NCBI RefSeq assembly: GCF_030295935.1
Contig: NZ_AP027362.1
Coordinates: 682,001 to 746,000 of the forward strand
DNA length: 64,000 nt
Origin: Thalassotalea piscium
GTDB taxonomy: Bacteria > Pseudomonadota > Gammaproteobacteria > Enterobacterales > Alteromonadaceae
Reading direction: 5' to 3'
Position numbers and translations under genes: made by a program. Shown one piece after another: positions 28,718 to 36,240 of the stretch (position 1 is its first letter; each line of letters starts with the position of its first letter). The notes under the pieces are model-generated. The model saw nothing but the letters and a program-made list of their open reading frames with translations, searched no databases and had not been told where the DNA came from.

Positions 28718-28849
28718 ATGAATAAATCGTCATCACGTGGGATTAAACTGACGACGGTAATATTTGCAGTAATAATATTAGCGCTATCAGCAGTAATAAG
28801 TAACACCTTAGTTGCTGGTAATACGGACATTACAGAAGAACAAACATAA
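28718..28849 (+). CDS. Possible 43-residue membrane miniprotein
   Basis: From ATG 28718: a short basic head (MNKSSSRGIKLT), one hydrophobic helix (about 11-29) and a polar acidic tail ending ITEEQT. An upstream GTG/ATG frame from 28622 would give 75 residues, but its first part is low-complexity and unlikely. The ribosome-binding site is weak. It is followed by a good terminator at 28863. No family recognised. Confidence 0.35.
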   Translation: MNKSSSRGIKLTTVIFAVIILALSAVISNTLVAGNTDITEEQT

Positions 28850-28862
28850 TATTGTAGTTAAG

Positions 28863-28894
28863 AAAGATAGCTTCGTGTTTACGAGGCTATCTTT
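28863..28894. terminator. Bidirectional terminator before the flgT 3' end
   Basis: Arms AAAGATAGCTTCGT / ACGAGGCTATCTTT (one G-T pair), loop GTTT, with a short T-run on the plus side. It separates the CHASE/miniprotein side from flgT. Confidence 0.75.
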
Positions 28895-30057
28895 TAATAT
28901 CTTACCGCAAGGTCATCAATTTGAATACTGTCAATAATACTTTCATCTGGCGTAATGGCTGTCGCACTATCTCTAGTTAGCTCTGTAACCCTCACTTTAA
29001 AATTACTAATGTTATAACCTGCGTATATTTTACCAGCGTCACTGGTAAAGTTATTTAAATGCAGTAATGAAAACTCATCCCCAACTTGTACACCATGCCT
29101 GCGGCCTAAGTTTATTTTCACAGTGTTACCGGTTATTTGTACAATTTTGCCACGAGTAGGTTGGCACATCATATTTGTGTCGATATCAGTAATTACTTGA
29201 CTTAGCAATTCATCTATCATGGCGCCATATTCACTTTGCCAGAAACTATTTGAATTTACATCAATCATGGCTCTTTTGTTATATGTCCATGGAGCAGAGT
29301 TTCTATATTCTTTTGCCAGTATTAGTTCGCCATCAGTGCCATTATATATGTAAGTGTTAAGTTGAAAATAACGATCATAAATATTATCTTGCCAAAACTG
29401 CCAAGTGTTATTATTTGTATTTGCAAATGAAAGGTCTTGGATCTCGGTAAATAGTATATATTGGCTATCGCTTACATCTGATAGAGACATAGATAACTGC
29501 TTTATATTTTCTTCTTGCATACTATTTTTATATCTCGAGAATGACGAGTTATGTTTTAGTGCTAACTTAGTGTCGAGATACATACCATCTTGTGTCAGTT
29601 TATTGGCGAGCTTTTTAATCACACTACTGTCTATTTTATAAATGCCCCCAATATTAGCTTGCTCACGATCTTTTAACTGAGCTTTTGTCAGCAGTAACGA
29701 CTTACGATAATCAGCTGAAAAGCATTGTTTTTCTTGCGGGAATATATCAGCGCGTATCGTCACTGTTACTTGATTGTCATGATAAGTTTCATTAATCAAC
29801 TCAAACGAATTTACACTACCAGTTGCACGAATATTGATTTCGTCTTGCGTGAGAAGCCCGTTAACTACTTGTTGAACACTAGACACGGAAGCGCCAGCAA
29901 CGAGTAACGCTTTTTTTAATGCGTTTTCCATCGCCTTAGTGCGGGCCAGCTTATCATCACCATTTGTTATAATGGCGTTGCCTTGCGTTTCATACCACTG
30001 CCCAACGCTAGTTGGTACAAATAAGATACTAGTAAACAATATAAGAATATATCGCAT
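28894..30057 (-). CDS. flgT: FlgT, flagellar H-ring assembly protein
   Basis: 387 residues with a signal peptide (MRYILILFTSILFVPTSVGQW) and the FlgT layout. An N-terminal LPP20-like region (ENALKKALLVAGASVSSVQQV) is followed by a middle TolB-like domain and a C-terminal beta domain (GKIVQITGNTVKINLGRRHGVQVGDEFSL). FlgT forms the outer H ring around the basal body in Vibrio-type polar flagella and helps place the MotX/MotY T ring. It is divergent from flgP, with a sigma-54-like site at 30093-30108. Confidence 0.92.
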   Translation of the reverse strand: MRYILILFTSILFVPTSVGQWYETQGNAIITNGDDKLARTKAMENALKKALLVAGASVSSVQQVVNGLLTQDEINIRATGSVNSFELINETYHDNQVTVTIRADIFPQEKQCFSADYRKSLLLTKAQLKDREQANIGGIYKIDSSVIKKLANKLTQDGMYLDTKLALKHNSSFSRYKNSMQEENIKQLSMSLSDVSDSQYILFTEIQDLSFANTNNNTWQFWQDNIYDRYFQLNTYIYNGTDGELILAKEYRNSAPWTYNKRAMIDVNSNSFWQSEYGAMIDELLSQVITDIDTNMMCQPTRGKIVQITGNTVKINLGRRHGVQVGDEFSLLHLNNFTSDAGKIYAGYNISNFKVRVTELTRDSATAITPDESIIDSIQIDDLAVRY

Positions 30058-30092
30058 AGGGTTTCCTGAGCGTAAATTGATAAATTTTTGTA

Positions 30093-30108
30093 TGCATGAA
30101 CTATGCCT
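30093..30108 (-). promoter_or_regulatory. Putative sigma-54 promoter of flgT
   Basis: On the minus strand it reads AGGCATAGTTCATGCA, with GG and GC ten bases apart as sigma-54 requires. The match to TGGCACG-N4-TTGCW is partial. It lies about 36 bp before the flgT ATG. Confidence 0.45.
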
Positions 30109-30193
30109 TTTAATTGAAGGTATGCGTTATTTACTAACAGATGCTTTCAATTTACAGTACATGTAGTTGCAGTTACCTAATCAAATGTAAAGT

Positions 30194-30209
30194 AGGCATA
30201 AATAATGCA
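30194..30209 (+). promoter_or_regulatory. Putative sigma-54 promoter of flgP
   Basis: AGGCATAAATAATGCA has GG and GC ten bases apart, a partial match to the -24/-12 consensus. It lies about 63 bp before the flgP ATG and is almost mirror-symmetric to the flgT site. Confidence 0.45.
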
Positions 30210-30271
30210 AGCTTTATTGTGGTTTTAAAGTAAAAATTCTACCCAGTCTAAAATAAAAGTAGGTAATCGTT

Positions 30272-30739
30272 ATGAAATGTCAATTAACCAAGGTGTTACT
30301 TGTTAGTATGAGTTTAGGTTTTCTAATGAGTTGCTCTAGTGTGTACGATAAACACGTAGAATGGAAAACGACTCAACCAGAAGCTTTTCCTGTACTTAAA
30401 GCGGTTGGTCAAGCACCGATTAGTTTACAAAAGTCGAATAACGAAACACAAAAAATGTTATTAGCAATTAAAGCATCTAAAATAGCAGCTTATGCAGAAC
30501 TAGCAGAGCAGGTTTTTGGTCAGCAAGTAAGTGGCAAAACCAGTATGCTCAACTTGGTTATGGGAGATAATGAATTAAAAACCTCTATTAATGGGGTAAT
30601 TCGGGGGGCTCGTGTAGTCAGAAGTTACCCAGTTGGCGATACCTATACTACAGAATTAGAGTTAGATTTTAAGCAGGTTTATGATATTTATTTGGGGTCT
30701 TCACGAAACCGAGAAATTAAAAATGTAGATTACTATTAA
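30272..30739 (+). CDS. flgP: FlgP, flagellar outer-membrane lipoprotein
   Basis: 155 residues with a lipobox (FLMSC, Cys21) and an LPP20-type domain. The domain includes LLAIKASKIAAYAELAEQVFGQQVSGKTS and ends in TTELELDFKQVYDIY. FlgP is needed for polar flagellar motility in Vibrio and Campylobacter and builds an outer-membrane basal disc. Its usual partner FlgO is not next to it here. It is convergent with flgN; no clear terminator lies between them. Confidence 0.9.
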   Translation: MKCQLTKVLLVSMSLGFLMSCSSVYDKHVEWKTTQPEAFPVLKAVGQAPISLQKSNNETQKMLLAIKASKIAAYAELAEQVFGQQVSGKTSMLNLVMGDNELKTSINGVIRGARVVRSYPVGDTYTTELELDFKQVYDIYLGSSRNREIKNVDYY

Positions 30740-30767
30740 TCTAAAGGCAGCTTTAAGCAAACACTTG

Positions 30768-31199
30768 TTATGCTTTAACGTCTAAGCTACTTAAACCACC
30801 ACTAGTTTTACCTTTATTGTCATAAGTTAGCGAAGACTTATTATGGCTTTGTAAAAGCGACGTTTTCATTCGCTCAACGGCTAGTTGAGATTGCTGAATA
30901 ATTTTACCATTAACCGTATTTTGGTCTTTACATTGCAACAAGCATTGTTCTATTTGTGCTAATGCATTGTCATATAAGCCCTGAGCTTTCCCTTGGCGAA
31001 ATTGAACACTTTGCTCTATTTGCTTATCAAGTGATTGTATAGCCAATAAAATTTCATCTTTAACCAGGCCAATACTGGTCAGTTGTTCGGGGTCGCTTTT
31101 AATTAAGATCTCTTTTTCCTGCTCAAGAATTAATAGCAACTGTTGCAGTTGTTGTAACTGTTGATCTAGTGCTTGTTGCCCATCAAATTCTGTTGTCAC
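30768..31199 (-). CDS. flgN: FlgN, export chaperone for hook-associated proteins
   Basis: 143 residues, highly helical and Gln/Leu-rich (LDQQLQQLQQLLLILEQEKEILIKSDPEQLTSI). This matches the FlgN family, which binds FlgK and FlgL before export. It follows flgM by 38 bp; flgA-flgM-flgN is the usual order. It has low sequence conservation, so the call rests mainly on length, helicity and context. Confidence 0.88.
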   Translation of the reverse strand: MTTEFDGQQALDQQLQQLQQLLLILEQEKEILIKSDPEQLTSIGLVKDEILLAIQSLDKQIEQSVQFRQGKAQGLYDNALAQIEQCLLQCKDQNTVNGKIIQQSQLAVERMKTSLLQSHNKSSLTYDNKGKTSGGLSSLDVKA

Positions 31200-31237
31200 A
31201 AATTTTCCTATCCAAATGCTATTAAACTATACGGAAC

Positions 31238-31552
31238 TTAAACCAAGTCAAATTCAAACTTTGCAAGGCTTGCAGCGAGTTTTTCAGGGTTAACTTTATA
31301 TTCGCCCGACTCAATTGCTTTTTTCATTTCGGCAATCTTTTTGACATCAACAGCAGGAGCACCCTGAGCTTTTTTTTGCAACTCGGTTAATTTTTGTGCT
31401 TGTGCTGTTATTGAAACTGAGTCTTTATTGGCAACCTTTGCTTGTTCAACTGAGGTTGTTGATTGCGCAGCCTTTTCTTTTACTTGTGATTGCAAATCAA
31501 CATTTGTTTTAATTTGACTGTTGTTAGACAAGTTGTTGATATTTATAGCCAT
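31238..31552 (-). CDS. flgM: FlgM, anti-sigma-28 factor
   Basis: 104 residues. It has a disordered N-terminus (MAININNLSNNSQIKTN) and the conserved C-terminal sigma-28-binding helices (VDVKKIAEMKKAIESGEYKVNPEKLAASLAKFEFDL). It holds FliA inactive until the hook is complete and FlgM is exported. It has its own sigma-28 promoter at 31593-31619, giving the usual feedback loop, and is also reached from flgA. Confidence 0.94.
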   Translation of the reverse strand: MAININNLSNNSQIKTNVDLQSQVKEKAAQSTTSVEQAKVANKDSVSITAQAQKLTELQKKAQGAPAVDVKKIAEMKKAIESGEYKVNPEKLAASLAKFEFDLV

Positions 31553-31592
31553 AATAAAATCCTATTGGCAAGTGTTATAAGTTTCTAACCTT

Positions 31593-31619
31593 TTATCGAC
31601 CATAATAGCAAAAACTTGA
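31593..31619 (-). promoter_or_regulatory. Sigma-28 promoter of flgMN
   Basis: On the minus strand: TCAAGTTT, 11-bp spacer, GTCGATAA, against the consensus TAAAGTTT-N11-GCCGATAA (one mismatch in each box). It lies about 40 bp before the flgM ATG. Confidence 0.85.
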
Positions 31620-31629
31620 GTTAAAATTA

Positions 31630-32319
31630 CTAATTAATTATAACTTTATGATCAGGATTCACCGTTCCTACAACAATTCTACCTGAGCGGTTATTTTTGA
31701 CCCTAATTTGTTCACCCACATTAGCGTCTTTAAGTGCAACACCTTCAGTTTGTATCATAAAAATCTCTGACTTAGCAATTATTTCAACATTATCACCTCT
31801 ACAGACCATACAGAAGCTTCGTGGGCTTAATGGTTTATCTTTAGATAGTCTTCGTTTAGCTTTTGCTCCAATAATTTCATCAATATTGTTAAGTGACTCT
31901 CCGCGTAATTCAAACTGGTCAACGTAAGTGAGCACAATATTGGAGTGATCAAGTATTGAACCTTTACCTATTGATTGATTTGGTACAAGCACGGGAACTT
32001 GGGTTTCTATTCTAACGGGTAAGTAAAGCACCCATGACGCTGAATCATCACAAGATATTTTAACGTTTACGTTTCTACTGGAATTATTTTCAGGTATATT
32101 CAAGACTAATGGTGTTTGACAAGGCTTAATTATTATTCGTGGATCAATATCTGCGGGTGTTATTACCATTTTTCCCCTTTTGGGAGCGGTTATATTTTTT
32201 TCTACATAAGCCTTAGCTAGGTTTTTTATAATTTCACTGTCATAGTTTTGTGCTGTCACCAAAGCACAGTGGCACAGGCTAATGAATAAAATTGTGATAA
32301 AAATCGTTAATTTGCTCAT
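31630..32319 (-). CDS. flgA: FlgA, P-ring assembly chaperone
   Basis: 229 residues with a signal peptide (MSKLTIFITILFISLCHCALV) and a SAF-type periplasmic domain. Landmarks are VPVLVPNQSIGKGSILDHSNIVL, GAKAKRRLSKDKPLSPRSFC and the C-terminal VALKDANVGEQIRVKNNRSGRIVVGTV. It helps FlgI form the P ring. It heads flgA-flgM-flgN, divergent from cheV, as in Vibrio polar flagellar loci. Confidence 0.93.
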   Translation of the reverse strand: MSKLTIFITILFISLCHCALVTAQNYDSEIIKNLAKAYVEKNITAPKRGKMVITPADIDPRIIIKPCQTPLVLNIPENNSSRNVNVKISCDDSASWVLYLPVRIETQVPVLVPNQSIGKGSILDHSNIVLTYVDQFELRGESLNNIDEIIGAKAKRRLSKDKPLSPRSFCMVCRGDNVEIIAKSEIFMIQTEGVALKDANVGEQIRVKNNRSGRIVVGTVNPDHKVIIN

Positions 32320-32486
32320 ATTTTTTATAATCTAACACTAGGGAAATTGAAATACTCGTCTATGATTAACATTAGACGTTTATATTGATTATCTAAGTGT
32401 CAAAAAAAAGGCACTTAGTTGTTTATAGTATTGTACTATCAAGAACTGTGCCTGTTATTGATAGCACAATATCCAAAGAGGTTTAT

Positions 32487-33425
32487 ATGGCAGGTATTTT
32501 AGATTCAGTTAACCAACGCACACAATTAGTTGGTCAAAATAGATTAGAGCTCTTGTTGTTCAAATTGGTTGGACGACAGCGTTTTGGTATAAACGTATTT
32601 AAAGTTAGAGAAGTAATGCCTTGTCCGCGTTTAACTAATCTACCAAAGCAAGATGAATTTATAAAAGGCGTTGCCCATATTCGTGGTCAAACTATTTCAG
32701 TTATAGATCTTAGTAAAGCAACTGGCGGTAGAGAAATAACTGACTTGACTACAGCGTTTGTCATTATTGCTGAATATAATCGAAGTGTGCAAGGTTTCTT
32801 AGTTGCTGGCGTTGAGCGTATTGTTACCTTAAGTTGGCAAGATATTATGCCACCACCAGAGGGCGCTGGTAAATCTAGCTATCTGACAGCCGTCACCGAA
32901 ATTGATAATGAAATGGTCTCTATTTTAGATGTTGAAAAAATCTTGAATGAAATCAATCCTGTTTCAACTGACCTTAGTGAAGGGGTCGCCGACCTTACAG
33001 TAGGGGAGAGTATTGGCGAGCGTGTAATTATGATTGCTGATGACTCTACAGTAGCTCGTAATCAGGTTAAAAGGGCGTTAGAGCCTTTAGGTTTAACAAT
33101 GATGTTAGCTAAAAATGGACAAGATGCGCTTGACCAACTTAAAAAAGTTGATGAAACTTGCACTCATTCTATTTGTGAAAAAGTCGCATTATTGATTTCT
33201 GATATTGAAATGCCAGAAATGGATGGGTATACCTTAACTGCAGAAATTAAAAGTAATGAAAGGCTAAGAAAAATGCCCGTTATTTTGCATACATCACTGA
33301 GTGGTGTATTTAACAATGCGATGGTAGAAAAAGTAGGCGCTGAAGATTTTATACCAAAATTTCATCCTGATGAATTAGCAACGGCAGTAAAAAAATGGCT
33401 TAAAGCAGATGAAATTGCCAACTAA
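32487..33425 (+). CDS. cheV: CheV, chemotaxis coupling protein with receiver domain
   Basis: 312 residues from the ATG at 32487, chosen because AAAGAGG sits 6 bp upstream; an upstream in-frame start at 32397 lacks one. It has an N-terminal CheW-like domain (about 15-160, FKVREVMPCPRLTNLP) and a C-terminal REC domain (about 185-305). In the REC domain the acidic pair is in IADDST, the phospho-accepting Asp239 in LLISDIEMPEMDG, and the Lys late in the domain. It couples chemoreceptors to CheA and is adjusted by phosphorylation. Confidence 0.94.
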   Translation: MAGILDSVNQRTQLVGQNRLELLLFKLVGRQRFGINVFKVREVMPCPRLTNLPKQDEFIKGVAHIRGQTISVIDLSKATGGREITDLTTAFVIIAEYNRSVQGFLVAGVERIVTLSWQDIMPPPEGAGKSSYLTAVTEIDNEMVSILDVEKILNEINPVSTDLSEGVADLTVGESIGERVIMIADDSTVARNQVKRALEPLGLTMMLAKNGQDALDQLKKVDETCTHSICEKVALLISDIEMPEMDGYTLTAEIKSNERLRKMPVILHTSLSGVFNNAMVEKVGAEDFIPKFHPDELATAVKKWLKADEIAN

Positions 33426-33427
33426 GT

Positions 33428-33696
33428 TAGGATCTGTTGAACTTTCGAGCTTGAATTTTGTTCAATCTAAACACTTTCTGAGCAAGGCGCTAGTCATGTA
33501 GCATAGATGTTCTATGTAAATTTCTAACAACACGGCTAAGGGAGTGTTTAGAAGAACCCAAAGGGCAAAATTTGTTTGTCATTTCTACTAGGTTGACGTC
33601 TGATTACGGGGAAAAGCCCTACGAAACAGACCACGTCTTGTACAAATACCAAACAAACTGTTACAAAAAAAACCGTGAAAGATCATATAGACCCTA
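33428..33696. mobile_element. MITE-like element, family C, diverged copy 2
   Basis: 269 bp starting TAGGATCTGTTGAACTTTC and ending GAAAGATCATATAGACCCTA. These ends match the perfect ends at 21821-22137 with a few changes. It begins 3 bp after the cheV stop and ends 28 bp before the cheR ribosome-binding region. No coding capacity. Confidence 0.7.
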
Positions 33697-33740
33697 GTGG
33701 CTTTCAGAAACGTCACACATTAATAAGGTAGTAACATATA

Positions 33741-34574
33741 GTGTCAGCAAGAGAACTGGACGATAAAAGTTATCATCAGTTTCGAGAATTTCTTGAGCAA
33801 CAATGCGGTATTGTGCTTGGAAACAACAAACAATATCTCGTAAAGAGTCGTTTAGCTCCGCTAATGGCTAAATTTAATGTTGATTCGTTAGGCATGTTAG
33901 TAACATTAACATTAAGCCCAACGGAGCGGCAATTGCGTGCCGCTGTTATTGATGCTATGACAACAAATGAAACATTATGGTTTCGTGATGATTACCCTTT
34001 TGCATTATTAAAAAACAAACTGTTACCTGAATTTTCAAAACAAAAAACACCATTAAAAATATGGTCTGCAGCGAGCTCCTCTGGGCAAGAACCTTATTCA
34101 ATCGCCATGACCATACTTGAGTATATGCAATCTAATCCGGGCGCTTTTTCGGGGGGAGTGCAAATTGTTGGTACAGATATTTCAAACACCATGTTAGAAC
34201 ATTGTAAGTATGCCCACTATGATTCTTTAGCCTTATCTAGAGGGCTATCAGCTGAGCGTAAACGACAATTTTTTGAAGCTGGTGATAACGGTATGATGAA
34301 AGTCAAAGATCATGTCAAAAAAATGGTGAGTTTTCGACAGATTAATTTATTAAATAGTTACAGTTTAATGGGGCGTTATGATCTTGTATTTTGTCGTAAT
34401 GTGCTCATTTATTTTGCTCCTGAAATAAAATCTAAAATTTTAACGCAAATCCATGGAGTGCTTAACAAAAATGGATATTTATTTCTTGGCGCATCAGAAT
34501 CTTTATCTGGACTTAATCAAAACTTCGATATGGTACGTTGTAACCCTGGTATCATCTATCAAAAAAAATCTTAA
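33741..34574 (+). CDS. cheR: CheR, chemotaxis receptor methyltransferase
   Basis: 277 residues from a GTG start with AAGGT about 12 bp upstream. It has a helical N-terminal domain (about 1-75) and a SAM-dependent methyltransferase domain with KIWSAASSSGQEPYSIAM, VGTDISNTML and YDLVFCRNVLIYF. It methylates glutamates on chemoreceptors. The position cheV-cheR-flgB is the Vibrio-type order. Here cheR is separated from cheV by a MITE, so its expression may depend on read-through or a promoter in the element. Confidence 0.94.
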   Translation: MSARELDDKSYHQFREFLEQQCGIVLGNNKQYLVKSRLAPLMAKFNVDSLGMLVTLTLSPTERQLRAAVIDAMTTNETLWFRDDYPFALLKNKLLPEFSKQKTPLKIWSAASSSGQEPYSIAMTILEYMQSNPGAFSGGVQIVGTDISNTMLEHCKYAHYDSLALSRGLSAERKRQFFEAGDNGMMKVKDHVKKMVSFRQINLLNSYSLMGRYDLVFCRNVLIYFAPEIKSKILTQIHGVLNKNGYLFLGASESLSGLNQNFDMVRCNPGIIYQKKS

Positions 34575-34591
34575 GCACTTCTAAAACACCT

Positions 34592-34607
34592 TGGCATAAA
34601 TATTGAA
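34592..34607 (+). promoter_or_regulatory. Putative sigma-54 promoter of flgBCDE
   Basis: TGGCATAAATATTGAA: the -24 half matches well, while the -12 half has GA instead of GC, with the correct 10-bp spacing. It lies 34 bp before the flgB ATG and 17 bp after the cheR stop. Confidence 0.55.
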
Positions 34608-34640
34608 TGATTATTTCCATTGATTTGGAGGTATTTTTTT

Positions 34641-35039
34641 ATGGCGATAAGTTTTGATAAAGCGTTTGGTATTCATCCTGACAGCTTAAAACTACGTGCA
34701 AAAAATGCAGAAGTGATTGCAAGTAATATTGCTAATGCTGATACGCCTGGTTATAAAGCCAAAGGTATGGACTTTAAAGCGGCACTAGCTCAAGCGGCAA
34801 GTAAGCAACAAAGCGGCATGTCACGTACCCACGAAAAACACTTTGATGTACGCACCACAATAAACAATGGTGTTGATTATCGTGTGCCAGATCAACCAGA
34901 TACTGGCGACGGTAACACGGTAAATGTACAAGTGGAACGAAACTTGTATCTAGAAAATTCAATGAATTATCAAGCAAGCCTTCAATTTCTTAATGGCAAA
35001 ATTAAGGGATTGAGGAAAGCAATCACTGGAGGGCAATAA
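34641..35039 (+). CDS. flgB: FlgB, proximal rod protein
   Basis: 132 residues from the ATG at 34641, preceded by GGAGGT; an upstream TTG at 34620 is rejected because it would overlap this site. It has the rod/hook family N-terminal motif (LRAKNAEVIASNIANADTPGYKAKGMDF) and the C-terminal helix for coiled-coil packing. It is the innermost rod subunit. It starts the flgBCDE operon, 3 bp before flgC. Confidence 0.95.
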   Translation: MAISFDKAFGIHPDSLKLRAKNAEVIASNIANADTPGYKAKGMDFKAALAQAASKQQSGMSRTHEKHFDVRTTINNGVDYRVPDQPDTGDGNTVNVQVERNLYLENSMNYQASLQFLNGKIKGLRKAITGGQ

Positions 35040-35042
35040 AAA

Positions 35043-35465
35043 ATGAGCCTTTTTAATGTATTCGATATATCCGGCAGCGGTATGAGCGCTCAATCTATTC
35101 GTCTTAATACTACCGCAAGTAATATTGCTAATGCTGATAGCGTTAGTAGCAGTATCGACCAAACTTACCGAGCTCGTCATCCAGTATTTGCCGCTCAAAT
35201 GCAAAAAGCTGCCGCTAGTGGCCAAGATGAGTCGGTTAGTGTACAAGTACTTGGCATTGTCGAAAGTGACAAACCGCTGAACGTAGAATATGCACCTAAT
35301 CATCCTATGTCTGATAAAGATGGCTATATCTATAAGCCTAATGTCAATGTAATTGAAGAAATGACCAATATGATCTCAGCTTCACGGTCATATCAAACCA
35401 ATATTCAACTAGCAGAATCTGCAAAAAACATGTTGAATAAAACTTTATTATTAGGCCAGCGTTAA
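35043..35465 (+). CDS. flgC: FlgC, proximal rod protein
   Basis: 140 residues. It has SGSGMSAQSIRLNTTASNIANADSVSSS at the N-terminus, the LGIVESDKPLNVEYAPNHPMSDKDGYIYKPNVNV motif typical of FlgC, and the terminal helix SASRSYQTNIQLAESAKNMLNKTL. It stacks on FlgB in the rod. It starts 3 bp after flgB. Confidence 0.96.
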   Translation: MSLFNVFDISGSGMSAQSIRLNTTASNIANADSVSSSIDQTYRARHPVFAAQMQKAAASGQDESVSVQVLGIVESDKPLNVEYAPNHPMSDKDGYIYKPNVNVIEEMTNMISASRSYQTNIQLAESAKNMLNKTLLLGQR

Positions 35466-35484
35466 ACGCTAAGTAGGAGTTATT

Positions 35485-36171
35485 ATGAGTTCTGTATCAG
35501 GTAGTAATCCACTAGACGGTTTGCATTGGCAGAAAGAGCCGATAAAAGAAGCTGAGCAAAATCGAGGCATGTTAACGCAAGCTGACTTCTTTGCGTTAAT
35601 GACCAAAGAGCTAGCGCACCAAGACCCAACCAAACCGGTTGATAATAATGAAATGATCTCGCAGATGACGGCATTCTCAACTACAGACGGTGTGCAGGCG
35701 CTTAATGATCAGTTCACCAAGTTTGCCGACTCAATGACATCAAGTCAGGCGTTACAAGCATCTTCATTAGTGGGACGTAGCGTCTTGGTTGATGATAATG
35801 TTTTTGGCATGAATTCAGGTGATAACGTTAGAGGAAAGTTAGTGACTGATGAGCCTGCAAGTAACGTTAATATTTATGTTGAAAACGTTGCGGGTGAAAT
35901 TATACAAACGGTACCAGTTGGTAGCGTACCAGCCGGTGAGTCAACCTTTACTTGGGATGGTATGGCGTCAGACGGTCAACCGGCAGCTGCAGGTGCATAC
36001 CGCTTTAGAATTGGTGGCTTAGTAGATGGCCAAGCATCAGAGCTTACCGCAATGACTTATCGCAAAGTTGATAGCGTAACGTTAGCAGGTGCGGGTGGAA
36101 AAATTTTATTAAACCTTAATGGTGGCACATCAATGGCATTATCAGATGTGGTAGAGGTTTCAGAAGGCTAG
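35485..36171 (+). CDS. flgD: FlgD, hook cap protein
   Basis: 228 residues. The N-terminal FlgD core is ADFFALMTKELAHQDPTKPVDNNEMISQMTAFST (about 30-65), followed by an Ig-like/Tudor C-terminal region (GESTFTWDGMASDGQPAAAGAYRFRI). It caps the growing hook and guides FlgE assembly, then is replaced by FlgK. The ATG is preceded by AGGAG. It is third in the operon. Confidence 0.95.
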   Translation: MSSVSGSNPLDGLHWQKEPIKEAEQNRGMLTQADFFALMTKELAHQDPTKPVDNNEMISQMTAFSTTDGVQALNDQFTKFADSMTSSQALQASSLVGRSVLVDDNVFGMNSGDNVRGKLVTDEPASNVNIYVENVAGEIIQTVPVGSVPAGESTFTWDGMASDGQPAAAGAYRFRIGGLVDGQASELTAMTYRKVDSVTLAGAGGKILLNLNGGTSMALSDVVEVSEG

Positions 36172-36240
36172 GTGGTAACTTAGTTAATTATCGTGATTTA
36201 TTATCATGGTTAAAGAACAGAATTTTATAGAGGTGTAATT

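Noticed and set aside
32357-32378. Inverted repeat CGTCTA..TAGACG between flgA and cheV as a regulator site
   Set aside because: Only 6-bp arms with a 10-bp gap and no second copy; too weak to call.
32397-32486. N-terminal extension of CheV
   Set aside because: The added 30 residues lack homology to CheV and a ribosome-binding site. The ATG at 32487 has AAAGAGG.
34620-34640. TTG start giving a longer FlgB
   Set aside because: It would run through the GGAGGT that serves the ATG at 34641, and the extra residues are not FlgB-like.
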